DNA of 64,000 nt from Antedon mediterranea (Eukaryota > Echinodermata > Crinoidea > Comatulida > Antedonidae): positions 10,607,001 through 10,671,000 of the forward strand of contig NC_092674.1 of NCBI RefSeq assembly GCF_964355755.1. The letters run 5' to 3'. A program made the translations under genes and the position numbers. The notes under the pieces were generated by a model, which saw only the letters and a list, made by a program, of their open reading frames with translations, searched no databases and was not told where the DNA came from. Each line of letters starts with the position of its first letter. Within the stretch, counting starts at the first letter, position 1. Of this stretch, positions 29,401 through 40,533 are shown piece by piece.

Positions 29401-32400
29401 AGTTCTCAATACGATTGGGACGCGTCGTTATTTATAGGCCTCATATTATCATCTTAATTAAGATTCGTCACCTTTTACCAATCAATATGCGGCTTGTATC
29501 GATGTACAATTTTCAAAGAAACCTGTACTTTACGATACACAAATGTCCATATTTAGCCTAGGTTCTCTGTATGTCGACTGACCGACTTATTCATCAAATC
29601 GCGTGAGCAATCTTAAATGTCATTGATGTTATTGTGTCGTCATCATTTTGACCGTCTTAATTCAGAAATAAACATCTATCAGTCTGTTTTGAAGTAATCA
29701 ATTAATTGTCACGGCTTGTTTAACTATTGACGCAAGTTAATAAATACATTTTATGCGATGATGGAGAAATAATCAAGTTAAAACGGAAATACGAAGCTTT
29801 AAATGCAACAACAAAAAAAGTGCCCCGTGGTCATCCTTTTTAATACGCGCAAATTTGACGATGACACGTCAATGTTTACAGCCATTCATTTTTAACTGAT
29901 CGTCAATTAGCAGAAGTAACTGATTCTGTAAATGGAATAAATGCGTTTCTGGGCTAACGAAGTAATCTCTCAGCACTTAGTACCCATTCTTAAAATTGAT
30001 TTACGAATCGACAAACAAATAAGTGACTCACTCTACGAAATCGTATAATTGTCCTTTTCCTCGAAATAGAATGCCTTCGGGATGTGTCTGTTATGCAGTA
30101 TTAATTAAAATTGAATAATAACTTCTCAGGGTAATACATTTGAAAATCACTTGATAGCAATTTATTGACAATCTTTCATCAATTTACGGATTGAACTTTG
30201 TGCACAAGGCGTGAATATATTCAGATGCATTCATCTGGTAAAGCGTGGTTCCCACTAGAACGCAACGCAGCGACGTATTGACGCAAAGTGCTGTATTGCG
30301 TAATCACAAGTGGGAACCGACGACGCAATTAGTACTGCAAACATCGCAAGTTGGTTTTCACGCAGGCGGGGCCAAACACAATTATTAGAAGGGCATTTTC
30401 TTACGTTGCGTAGATTTCGTTACGTTGCGTCGCTAGTGGGAACCAAGCTTTAGGTCTATTTGCATACGTAGGCCTACCACTATCTCAAACTATAGCGGTA
30501 ACCTCCGACAACTAATTAAGCGTTTAAGCTTAGATCCCAGTAGAGACGCAACGCAAGGACGTAACGCAACCTAAGTGAGTTGACCAATCACAAGCGATTG
30601 GTTATTTGAACTGTTGCTTGTCATTGGTCAAGATTCACGAGTTGCGTTTGCGTCCTTTTTGCGTCGCGCCCTAGTGGGAACCAAGCTTAAGTATACATGA
30701 CACAACGCAAGGACGTAAGCCGCAACGCAAGCGAATTGACCAAGCAACAAACATCGCTTATGATTGGTCAAATCAAGTTCTTGCGTTACGTCTCTTGGGA
30801 ACCAATCAAAAGTGATGCTTGAACCTGTCGCTTGTCATTGGTCAATTCCTTTGCGTTGAGGCTTACGTCCCTGCGTTGCGTCCTAGTGGGTAATAGAAAA
30901 GTATTGTCTTGCGTTGCGCCGGTTACGTGGCGGCAAGATTTTTTTTTTTTTTCTAGTGGGAACCACGTTTAAAAATAAACCAGGAACAAGGGTTTAGCGC
31001 CGACCGGTTAGTTACCTCACATCTGCTTTTCTCATTAATATATCAAACAATAACAGCTATTTAAAAAAATGACCGTACCTTACATTTATTCTAACAAACA
31101 AGAAGCAATACTTGGATTGTATACTAATATTTTATGACATATTATTCCGGTGTGTTAATTCATCTTACACTCACTTTTTGGTTTATATTATTATTTCCCA
31201 TTAAATTTGACTTTGGAGCTATATCGGCATATGTATTTTACTGTGGTTTTGTGGTTTTAATACTTCATACAATAAATCTATCAAAACAATGTGGTGTATA
31301 CAATGTTTACTTAAATTTGAAAAAGAAAAACTACGATCGTGATACAGTACATTAGTAATGATTGGTTCCCATGCACAAGGACGTAACGCAACGTAAGTGA
31401 TTTGACCAATCACAAACGATGGATTATTCGAAATGTCGCTTGTCATTGGTCAACTCGATTGCGTTGCGTCTACGTCCTTATGTTGTATTTTCTCGAAAAA
31501 AAACATGACAAATGAAGATAAAAAAGACTTTGAATAGGCCATTTTGCAGTTTTAATCAACTTTAATAAATCACTTAAAAAGACCAAATAAACGGTTCAAC
31601 CAAAAACCCATTGACTTCCAGCATGGAGTAAATTTTTTACTCCATGCTTCCAGTTAATTGGACTACTTTTTGCTTTAAATTAAAGTAAATTTTTTCCGGT
31701 CCAATTTGTTGTCAAAGTAAATAATTATTGTGACATTAAAATGGTATATTCAACAAAAATATTTGTCATGGGGACAATATATCATTAAACAGCGAGTTGT
31801 GTACCTTTACAAGGCGATTCAATTCGGAGCTTACGTCAATGAATCGAATGATCGTAAAGTAAACTCGTAAATGAATTTTTGAGTACTATATTTAGTTACA
31901 AACCTTGAAGATGAGTCAAATTGCGGGGAATCTTATAGTAAACATCACTATAAGGAATTGCACATGACCGTATGATTAATCACATTAATTCACATAGTAT
32001 AGCTTGAATATATTAGAATTCGACAGTGATGGAAAGCATTCCGAGAGTTCGCCAAAAGCATAAGCATTTTAAGCGAGTACTGTATCATGTTATAATGCAC
32101 TGTGCATGTCCTGTCCGCAACAAAAGTATGTGCATAAAGGTAAATTGTAGACTTCCCCTGTATTGTCTTTTTTATGTTAGTCCACACACCGGCGTTTCGA
32201 TTTTTGTCTGGAAAGTAAGTTTGAGCTCAAGTACCATACGTATGAAACACCGTATGTGGCGATATTTATCTTTTTTTCTATAATTATATTACGCTACGGT
32301 CTAGCTAGAACCTAGTATGGGCTCCAGACGGAGTTTTGTCTTAATATTAGTAAAAATATAAATATTTTTGCACATATGGCGTTTCATACGTGTATTATTT

Positions 32401-34420
32401 GAGTTTGGATACTCAGACAAAAATCAAAACGACGACGTGTGGAATGACATACTAAGACAATAAATACAGACTTCATTTCATTATTTCATTTATTTCGTCT
32501 CACATAAACTTGGAGCAAGTCTAGCTAGAACCTAGACTAGGTAGATTGTGGCGTTTCCACATTGACTGAAAGCGTTCTAAGAGTTTGTCAAAAACACAAT
32601 ACGGTACATTTTAAGCTATTACTGTATTAAAATAGCCCCTGCTGTATCAGGGATCTGGACAGTGATTAATTCACTATTGGTAATCCTTGGCCACATTGCC
32701 TAAAGACATAAAATAAAATTTAAAAAAATAAATAAAATCATACTATAACGTTAACAAAACGTTGTGCTCAATCCACAACTAAAGACATTTACGTAATCAT
32801 GCCTACACATGCGCACTTTAAAAGAAGGCTATGCAAATTAGATAACGTAACGTTCGCTGTAGTTCCGAGAATCACATCAATAAAATGATGTACTTCATTA
32901 TTAAAATCGATAACAACTCAAGCATATTGATATATTTGCACATGAGCGGTAGTTTCATTACAATTTGGCATAATAAACGTACTAACTACGTTACCATTAG
33001 TTCCGGCGGCCGGACAAAAGAATGGTCTGCGTTACGTTTTATTGGGCACTATTTCCTATCATCCATCCGTATACATACGGTACTTCAGGCAATGCAATAT
33101 ATAATAACAGGATGCTGAGCCCCGCAGATCAAATGGTTTTTATGTGGCTGCGACATCAGTTCCACTGCCCTTAACCGGGCCCTTAACGGACACCTGACAC
33201 CGCGGAGGATATTATATACATAGTACATTATTTGCAGCCAGACTTTAAGAAAAGACTGTTATGAGTTCATACATCTTGGAAAGGAGAGCTCAGTTTCCTG
33301 TTGTTAGATTGCCCTGCTTCAGCTGATATGCTTGATTTGAACATGGAACATTGCATGAACACACAGTAACATATTATTTTTCTTTTGTAGCTCACCTGAA
33401 TATAGATTCTCCTGCTACGGGTATTGTGACGATTAGAGGCGAGAAAACGGGTTATTACGTAGCCATGAACGACACGGGTGTAATATACAGCTCTGTGAGT
33501 TTAGTTGTTGAAACGGTTTAATTTGTTAGTGTCCCCTTAATAGGAGTGTCCCCTTAATAGGAGTGTCCCCTTAATAGGAGTGTCCCCTTAATAGGAGTGT
33601 CCCCTTAATAGGAGTGTCCCCTTAATAAGAGTGACTGTTATTGCATAGTATTCCCCCTCGTTCGTTTCACGGGAAAATAAGTTCCCCCCTTCAAATTGGT
33701 CCCTCCTAAAAGAAAGGTTAGGAAGACTCAAACAATCTAATGGAAATGATCATAGTTACACATACTTCCAAAATCTAGATGTCACATGCTACACTGTATC
33801 ATAGGATTTGCCTATGTATAAATTGGTGGGCGTGTCCACAGGAATCATAAGGCTATGGTCCCCGCATTAGTAGGCCTATTAAGAATTGAACTTCGACTAT
33901 GTTAATAGCTTTATATATTGGTATCTTATTTAGCCATACAGTTAGATAGCCCGAGTGGTTAGGACACTTGACTGTCATACAGATAGACCCGGGTTCAATT
34001 CCCGATAACTCCCAGCTCACTCAGCTGTAAATGAGTACCTGGTTAAAAATACTAGGGAGAAAAAAGGCGGCGTGGAAAGGAACAGGCCACTCTACCACAT
34101 AATGCCGAGGCTTAGTACAATGAGATCCTAACCGCTCATTCCCCTACGTTCAGAGAACACGGGACTCACCTCACCATCTTATTTAGAAATATGTATTCTG
34201 CATTATATATTCTTGTTACGTCTATTTTCAGACACAAATGACGAAGGATTGTGAATTCAAAGAAAATCACCTCAACTCATATCTCCACTACAGTCGTGAT
34301 TTAGACATCGACGGTGATCCACAAACACGCTATCTAGCAATTAGCAATCACGGAAATGTTAAATCCGTAATTCACTGTAGAAGTTCCGTGAGGTTTATAA
34401 AGGATACTGTGAAATCATAG
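23405..34420 (+). CDS. Fibroblast growth factor (secreted FGF, subfamily unresolved)
   Basis: Four exons: 23405-23450, 24292-24453, 33391-33494 and 34232-34420. Phases match and give 166 aa. Exon 1 plus the start of exon 2 encodes a signal-peptide-like N-terminus with the hydrophobic core WILILYAAFFSL. The beta-trefoil core covers about residues 38-160: LYARTRFHLAISEDGTV, then IVTIRGEKTGYYVAMNDTG, then KDCEFKE with the family's conserved Cys at 111, then RYLAISNHGNVK. The middle exon is 104 nt, the size typical of FGF genes. The Cys often found in the LYCRTGFHL position is Ala here. Secreted FGFs bind FGF receptors and heparan sulfate and drive Ras/MAPK signalling. Intron 2 is 8.9 kb and full of MITEs. 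Exon 1 is inferred from a strong GTAAGT donor, the CTTTTTTGCAG acceptor at 24281-24291 and a perfect phase match. An unspliced start at 24204 is the alternative. Confidence 0.85.
24476..30239. other. First part of FGF intron 2, no gene seen
   Basis: AT-rich intron sequence. Beyond the MITE at 25041-25172 it contains a short GTCG/GGTC microsatellite (about 28342-28371) and a GTGTCCC-type fragment (about 29227-29345). Open frames at 25332-25583, 28029-28211 and 28428-28670 show no family features. No exon between 24453 and 33391 is needed to keep the FGF frame. Confidence 0.45.
25041..25172. mobile_element. CTACACTATCAAAC-family MITE, copy 1 (FGF intron 2)
   Basis: Its ends read ACACTATCAAACTAGTTTGACA and TTTGATAATGTAGACAGAGCTTAA. 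It shares the interior AAATATGGTA...GTGATATG with copies at 49401, 54659, 57542 and 61530, and matches the ends of 37364. Confidence 0.7.
30240..30965. mobile_element. Cluster of GGTTCCCACTAG-family MITEs in FGF intron 2
   Basis: Four adjacent copies (about 30240-30455, 30530-30692, 30693-30815, 30816-30965) with the same CTAGTGGGAACCAAGCTT ends, ACGCAACGCAAGGACGT repeats and paired CCAAT blocks as the upstream cluster. They vary in internal length, and one carries a T-run at 30941-30953. Confidence 0.75.
31360..31492. mobile_element. GGTTCCCA-family MITE, further copy in FGF intron 2
   Basis: It starts GATTGGTTCCCATG, has the TTGACCAATCACAAACGATGG and TTGTCATTGGTCAACTCG blocks, and loses its right end after TACGTCCTTATG. 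Confidence 0.65.
32181..32443. mobile_element. 263 bp MITE with long inverted arms
   Basis: TCCACACACCGGCGTTTCG on the left pairs with the segment ending CGACGACGTGTGGA on the right. The inverted similarity runs about 90 bp on each side through the TTTTTGTCTG and CATACGTATGAAAC blocks. No coding frame is present. Confidence 0.75.
33103..33325 (+). mobile_element. AACAGGATGCTGA-family TIR element, copy A
   Basis: It begins AACAGGATGCTGAGCCCC and continues GATCAAATGG...GTGGCTGCGACAT, ending near TCCTGTTGTTAGATTG. It is the inverse of the copy at 40308-40533. It lies in FGF intron 2, some 65 bases before exon 3. Confidence 0.65.
33528..33640 (+). repeat. 17 bp tandem repeat GTGTCCCCTTAATAGGA
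   Basis: Six near-identical copies in a row, just inside FGF intron 3. The unit is the same motif found in the 89 bp minisatellite and in the TIR element at 20344. Confidence 0.9.
33941..34190 (+). mobile_element. tRNA-derived SINE in FGF intron 3
   Basis: An A box TAGCCCGAGTGG (33947-33958) and a B box GGTTCAATTCC (33992-34002) are spaced as in tRNA promoters. A body with no tRNA similarity follows (AAATGAGTACCTGGTTAAAA and onward). The clover-leaf is not complete, so this is a SINE and not a tRNA gene. It differs from the SINE family in the NSDHL introns. Confidence 0.75.
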
Positions 34421-35154
34421 AATGAATGACCAGTGATGGGAGCCTGTAACGTTCCGGCGACGATGATTAAACCTCTGACAATCATAGAACATCTAACAGG
34501 GGTGATTTAAGTGTGATATCATCAACGCGTAGGCTATGCGAACACGATGCCTAATTTGCATACAAGTGATCAAAACATGTGTAGTAAATAACAAATTGTA
34601 TTTCCATGCTGCACCAGTGTTACATCTAAAATTAAGTCTGTGTGTACATACAATTTAAACCGTTTAATATTTTGTGTTCATAGTACGGTAGTAAATCGTC
34701 GTTAAATATCATTATTTATTATAATATGCAATATTATATTTTTATATAAAAAAGCACGTGGCGTTAGAAAAAAAGGCGCGAATTTGATTAGGGATGGGGT
34801 TGTTTTGAAATTATTTGCATGGAAGAATTAGTTAAAAACTAAACTTTCATGGTCTGAGGAAATGTTTGTGAAATGGAGATGTGTGTGAGGTGGGTTTTGG
34901 GTGATAGTTCAAGCTGTGCGAACGAAGGGTGGCTGCGACTGCGCAGTGTCGGATCGTCAGATGGTGGCACAAGAGTTAATGGGAATTAAACCACTGTTGA
35001 ATTCACCGGATTCTTATAGTGTATTTAAACGTTCCGCCACTGTAGCATATTCACATTGGCAATCAGATCCAGACGGCTTTCTGTATTTAAATTGAGTTAA
35101 AAGTAGTGATAAACACAATAATAATGTTTATGCATCTATATAATATTTATTTGA

Positions 35155-35428
35155 CCTTTGGCTTGGTTATTTACACGGGTAGGTTAGCGATAACATTGAC
35201 CATGAACCAACTTAAACGGGTAAATAACTAAGCCTGAACCCTATGAAAGACAATTCAACAGTTATGGTATATAAGGACTTTCCACTGAGTAATACAACTG
35301 CGTTAAAATGGCCCGTTTAATTCAGGCTTTACCCGAGTAAGTTGGCTTCACAGGCCAAAGGCGCTAACTTTGGTGGGTTGAGGTCACCAACTTTCCCGGC
35401 TAAATAACTAAGTCTGAACAGGCCTTAA
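35155..35428. repeat. Complex palindromic repeat
   Basis: GGTTATTTACACGGGTA and its inverse ACGGGTAAATAACTAAG occur twice each, with internal TTCAGGC/GCCTGAA pairs. This suggests two nested fold-back elements. Confidence 0.5.
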
Positions 35429-37363
35429 GTGAGCACCAAAGTTCATCCATGTCTGTGGTATGTTTTATCTATGTAGTTATACGGATTGTGCAATTTTGTA
35501 AATTTACTGTAATATTAGCAATTCTAGATTCACGTAATAGGATATTTTGTCTAATTTATAAATAAAACATGGACTGTAATATAATTATTAACAATAATTA
35601 CAATATACCCAATTGTATAAATGTTTAGTGATTTACTGATGTTAATGTATGGGTCTTCAAGAGCGGATATTCAATAGAAACGACCTCTAGTAATGTTATC
35701 AATACAAACGAACTTTCTAACCTAGGCCTGAATGTTCTTGTAACCAATCTCAGGGTAGACAGGGGTGGATTCAACGAGGGTTAAATGTGGTTGGGGTGGG
35801 GGTATAGTGGTTGTTGATGATTAAGCACGAGCAATGTAAAGCTATTTAAAGGGTCATCAAATCAGTTACAGAAAAAAAGGTGAATTTGATGTAAGGGAAC
35901 GACCCTGGTTTTTAGCATTAGGATCCGCCCCTGATAGAAATACTCAGGAATTATTCATAACAGTAAAAATGTTAACAACAAAGTCCAGCTTTTAATGTTT
36001 TTTATTTTGGTTGATTGTTCTAAATTTGAATGCTGGGCGTTCAAAATGCGATTGGTATTATTGTATATAGTTTATAGCCTTTATTTTTCAAAAGTGTCGT
36101 GTGTTTATTATAATTATTTATTAAAAGTATGAGTATAAAAAACCTATTGTTTCTTTGTTGTATTATCTTTTCGATCGAAAAAATCATAGTATATTGTTGT
36201 TTCACGTTGCTTGCCTAAAGGTAGGCCTAAAAGCAGAAACGGACCTATTACTTTAGAGATAGCACACTTAATTACAGCTATATGAGATGCATAATGGTAT
36301 GACGATTAAGCCTACTAATAGGCCTACTTCATATTACCTTTACCAGTTCCAAATGAGACACCATAAAGGATTGAACCAGACGAGGAAGATAAACGGAGGC
36401 TAGGCTAATATTTTGAGCAATCATTGAGCTATAGCTGTCAAGTTGACTGTAGGCCTCACGGTCGTGTTTGAACATAAAACCTAGCACTCAGCAACGCCCC
36501 ACTCCAGATAAATATTTTGCAGATGGAATTATTTCATAAGAAAATTTCCGAATACCGCAAAAATATCACATACCATACTCAGTATGGCACATTATTTTTT
36601 ATCATGAAAAAAATAATTTGTTTAGATGTTTTTCTTGACTAGTACTTAGTTTGATTTAACCAAAATTATTTACCAGTCAAATTGACTATCAATAGGTTTT
36701 TGGTTGAATTTAACACTTTATTTTTATAAGTGAACACATCATATTTGTACTTTTTAAAGGAATGAACCTGATAACACAAAAATAATGCTAGAGATGACAT
36801 TTTTTATATCATTTTATTTCTTCTTTTTAAACTGGAAAACGGATTCACCATTTATGTACAATCAGTTGTTAGCTAGACTGATACTTAGGCACACAAAATG
36901 CAAGGACTTTCGTTCAGGTTTCCTGACATCCACAAAAGAACAAACTAATATAAACTAGTGAAAGTGGTTAATATTTAGACACAAAACAAGGAAAAAAGAA
37001 ATGGGAAATTGTTAAACCATTTTGCTACTGGCATTCGTCCGTTAACAAAATAATACTTGAATACAGGAAAAGACGCGGAAGCAATATCTGAAATATTGCC
37101 TGTTTTTGCAGACGACGCATGTATGAGCAGACGGTACAAATAGGGTACAAATACATACTTTATATAGTTATTATGATATTATTGAACCATATTAAGTTCT
37201 GTTTACCAGTCTGGCCAGTATCAATTTACAGATATCGGAAGGATGATTGTCTTTTTCACATCACCATCTCACTGATAATATCCAAATTACACTACCGTGT
37301 ATACCAAAGGAAACTCTACACGAAAAGGGGCGGTTTGATAGCGAAATATCAGTTGTTTCATGT

Positions 37364-37472
37364 CTAAAACTATCTACACTATCAAACTTTATGTGACAAC
37401 AAAATATTATGTGCCTATATGCACTTGAATGTCTTTTTGCCACACTAGTTTGACAGTGTAGATAGAGCTTAA
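37364..37472. mobile_element. CTACACTATCAAAC-family MITE, copy 2
   Basis: A short copy: CTACACTATCAAAC at the left and GTTTGACAGTGTAGATAGAGCTTAA at the right, with a diverged interior of some 60 bp. Confidence 0.6.
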
Positions 37473-38119
37473 ACGGCCCCCAAAATTATGTAGGCCTATG
37501 AATCATGCATGATGATGTCTATCTCAGTGTGGTTATCCTTGCTAAATTCTTTTATAACGGGACAGGGCATTTAATATAAATCGTAGAGACACGGGCATTG
37601 GGGGTTATGTGTTATTAATTTACTAACAATATTTGTGTCGAAATTCCATTCTGTAAATCCTCCTCGTTTGTCGGTCGGTTGCTGTATAATTAAATAGGCT
37701 GCCATACTTTCTGCAAAATCATATGGCGGCAACCACATTCCATGCATGATAGGTGAAGTATTATAATAGTCACGTCACAACGTAATAACTGATGACGTAT
37801 CCAAACGGAAAGGATTTTTTCCTCGTACGCAATTTCTTCAATATCGAGGGCACTCGGTCGAATGTACCAATGTGTTTTTATCACGAATTATACCGAATGC
37901 ACCCGATAAACCGAATTGCGGAACCTCTGTCCGGAAAGTAATCTACGTCAAACGGGAAAGTGTAACCTAAAATGTGGTTGAAATTCATTCGGGTTGAAAT
38001 TGAGAGTACCATTTTTAAGAACGGCACACCGAAAATATAATTTCCGCTAGTAAATGTGATTTTAAAATGCCATTAAAACATTTTAGAGATAGATTTTGAC
38101 TACAGTAGAAGAACAAGTA

Positions 38120-38252
38120 GGCCTACTTCCCACTACGACACAACGCAAGTGAGTTGATCATCAGACAGTTCAGATAAACAACGCTTTGTGATTGGTCAAC
38201 TTGCGTTGTGTACGTACTATACATGCCTGCGTTGCGTTCTAACTAACTTTAA
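38120..38252. mobile_element. GGTTCCCACTAG-family MITE, degenerate copy
   Basis: TTCCCACTACGACACAACGC at the left, inverted CAAGTGAGTTGA and GTGATTGGTCAACTTGCG blocks, and a decayed right end after GCGTTGCGTTCTAA. Confidence 0.5.
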
Positions 38253-38277
38253 GTGGATACCTTCGGGATCCAACAAA

Positions 38278-39560
38278 GTGTCCCCTAAATAGGATGTCCC
38301 CTGATTAGGGATTGGACGTGTTATTTAAACATGTATTGCCTCTTGTCTTGTTCGTGTCACGAGAGAGTGTCCCCTTAATAGGATGTCCCCTGAGTAGGGA
38401 TTGGACGTGTTATTTAAACATGTATTGCCGCTTGTCTTGTTCGTGTCACGAGAGAGTGTCCCCTTAATAGGATGTCCCCTGATTAGGGATTGGACGTGTT
38501 ATTTAAACATGTATTGCCTCTTGTCTTGTTCATGTCACGAGAGAGTTTCCCCTTAATAGGATGTCCCTTGAGTAGGGATTGGACGTGTTATTTAAACATG
38601 TATTGCCTCTTGTCTTGTTCATGTCACGAGAGAGTGTCCCCTTAATAGGATGTCCCTTGAGTAGAGATTGGACGTGTTATTTAAACATGTATTGCCTCTT
38701 GTCTTGTTCGTGTCACGAGAGAGTGTCCCCTTAATAGGATGTCCCTTGAGTAGGGATTGGACGTGTTATTTAAACATGTATTGCTTCTTGTCTTGTTCGT
38801 GTCACGAGAGAGTGTCCCATTAATAGGATGTCCCCTGATTAGGGATTGGACGTGTTATTTAAACAGGTATTGCCTCTTGTCTTGTTCATGTCACGAGAGA
38901 GTGTCCCCTTAATAGGATGTCCCCTGAGTAGGGATTGGACGTGTTATTTAAACATGTATTGCCTCTTGTCTTGTTCATGTCACGAGAGAGTGTCCCCTTA
39001 ATAGGATGTCCCTTGAGTAGGGATTGGACGTGTTATTTAAACATGTATTGCCTCTTGTCTTGTTCGTGTCACGAGAGTGTCCCCTTAATAGGATGTCCAT
39101 TGAGTCGGGATTGGACGTGTTATTTAAACATGTATTGCCTCTTGTCTTGTTCGTGTCACGAGAGAGTGTCCCCTTAATAGGATGTCCATTGAGTAGGGAT
39201 TGGACGTGTTATTTAAACATGTATTGCTTCTTGTCTTGTTCGTGTCACGAGAGAGTGTCCCCTTAATAGGATGTCCCCTGATTAGGGATTGGACGTGTTA
39301 TTTAAACAGGTATTGCCTCTTGTCTTGTTCATGTCACGAGAGAGTGTCCCCTTAATAGGATGTCCCCTGAGTAGGCATTGGACGTGTTATTTAAACATGT
39401 ATTGCCTCTTGTCTTGTTCATGTCACGAGAGAGTGTCCCCTTAATAGGATGTCCCTTGTTTGAGTAGGGGATTTACGTGTTATTTAAACATGTATTGCCT
39501 CTTGTCTTGTTCGTGTCCCCTTAATATGGGTGTCACCTTACAAATACGGGTGTCAAATCG
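38278..39560. repeat. 89 bp minisatellite, about 14 copies
   Basis: The unit contains GTGTCCCCTTAATAGGATG, then GGGATTGGACGTGTTATTTAA, then CATGTATTGCCTCTTGTC, then GTTCGTGTCACGAGAGA. The block TTGGACGTGTTATTTAAACA recurs every 89 bases from about 38312 to 39378, with few substitutions. The last unit (about 39463) is altered. Short open frames crossing it (38935-39266) are artefacts of the repeat. Confidence 0.95.
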
Positions 39561-40014
39561 AGTTCTTCTGTACCCAATAAATGAAATATTAGATTATTGT
39601 AAAAAAGATTAACTTAGTGGTAAACATGAATAGTAAATGGAGTATACGGTAGCCAATAGAGGAAGTATTTATCTTCAAATGTTATATCCATCAAATACAT
39701 GTTGTGACTGGCACCCACTGATGCCAAACCTTAGTGATCAAATTAACCGACTCGTTTACATAATATCAAACAATCTGGCCAGCCGATCAAACAATCGATA
39801 TATCGATCCATAAATAGACGCAACACTCACGTGTAGGCTATCGTTTTGTTGTACAAACAATATGTAGTCACATGATTTCAAATAATCATTCAGCCAGTCA
39901 AACAAATCAATATTAAACAAATAATCTGCACAACTCTTACTTTTAGGCTATCGAATTTGTACGTCTTATTCTATACGAGGTTTTGTGTCCAAATAGAATA
40001 CGGTATAGGCGCGC

Positions 40015-40200
40015 CTACAGTCAACTCTCCCAATACCGGACACCTTTGGGCTGGCCATATTTTTTTAGTTTTCTGAAAAGTCTGGTATTCAGAATGCATT
40101 TTTAATAGTAAAGATGAATTTGAGACTGTTTGGACTTGAGAGAAAAAAGTCTGGTACAGTATTGGGAAAGCTTCCAGTTTTCAGGGAGTCTGGTATTGGG
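40015..40200. repeat. Fragment with CAGTCAACTCTCCCAATACCGG end
   Basis: The left end resembles pogo/Tigger-type termini. The motif GTCTGGTATTGGGAG recurs inverted near 40186-40200, and a related GTCTGGTA occurs twice between. Probably a truncated or rearranged MITE. Confidence 0.4.
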
Positions 40201-40307
40201 AGCTTTTTCTGGAATGAAAAGTTGAAGGAAGGAGAAAAAGAAGAATGCATGGAGGGGACAACGCGGATAAAGAATACAGGAGAGACAATCTTGGAGGTGC
40301 TCTGATG

Positions 40308-40533
40308 ACCAAAGCAATCTAACAACAGGACACTAAGCTCACTTTGCCAAGATAGGAGGAAACCGTCCTTTGATCTTATAATATCTGGCTGCGACAGCCT
40401 ACCAATGTACATATTCTCTGCGTCGTGTGGTGTCTGTTAAGGGGCGGGGCATGGAACTGATCATGTCGCAGCCACAGATAGACCCTTTGATCTCCAGAGT
40501 TCAGCATCCTGTTGTTGAATTGCTTTGATCCGA
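40308..40533 (-). mobile_element. AACAGGATGCTGA-family TIR element, copy B
   Basis: Inverse of the element at 33103-33325. Its own ends are inverted repeats: GACCAAAGCAATCTAACAAC on the left, and TTGTTGAATTGCTTTGATCC on the right. About 225 bp, no frame. Confidence 0.7.

Larger units (their letters stand above)
34421..38277. other. Gene-poor interval downstream of FGF
   Basis: Probable FGF 3' UTR at the left (an AATAAA occurs at 35571-35576), then AT-rich DNA. It holds a complex palindrome (35155-35428), one CTACACTATCAAAC MITE and one GGTTCCCACTAG-type MITE. No protein family is recognised. Confidence 0.45.

Noticed and set aside
33941-34020. tRNA gene in FGF intron 3
   Set aside because: Promoter boxes are present but no complete clover-leaf; the downstream body marks it as a SINE.
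38935-39266. Open frames of 80 codons with repeated peptide units
   Set aside because: They are by-products of the 89 bp minisatellite; two frames read different peptides from the same repeat and neither has a gene context.
38278-39560. CRISPR-like array (regular 89 bp spacing)
   Set aside because: The whole unit is repeated, with no variable spacers, and the genome is eukaryotic; it is a minisatellite.
40089-40412. 107-codon open frame, minus strand
   Set aside because: It crosses the boundary between two repeat fragments (40015-40200 and 40308-40533), so it is composite, and shows no domain.
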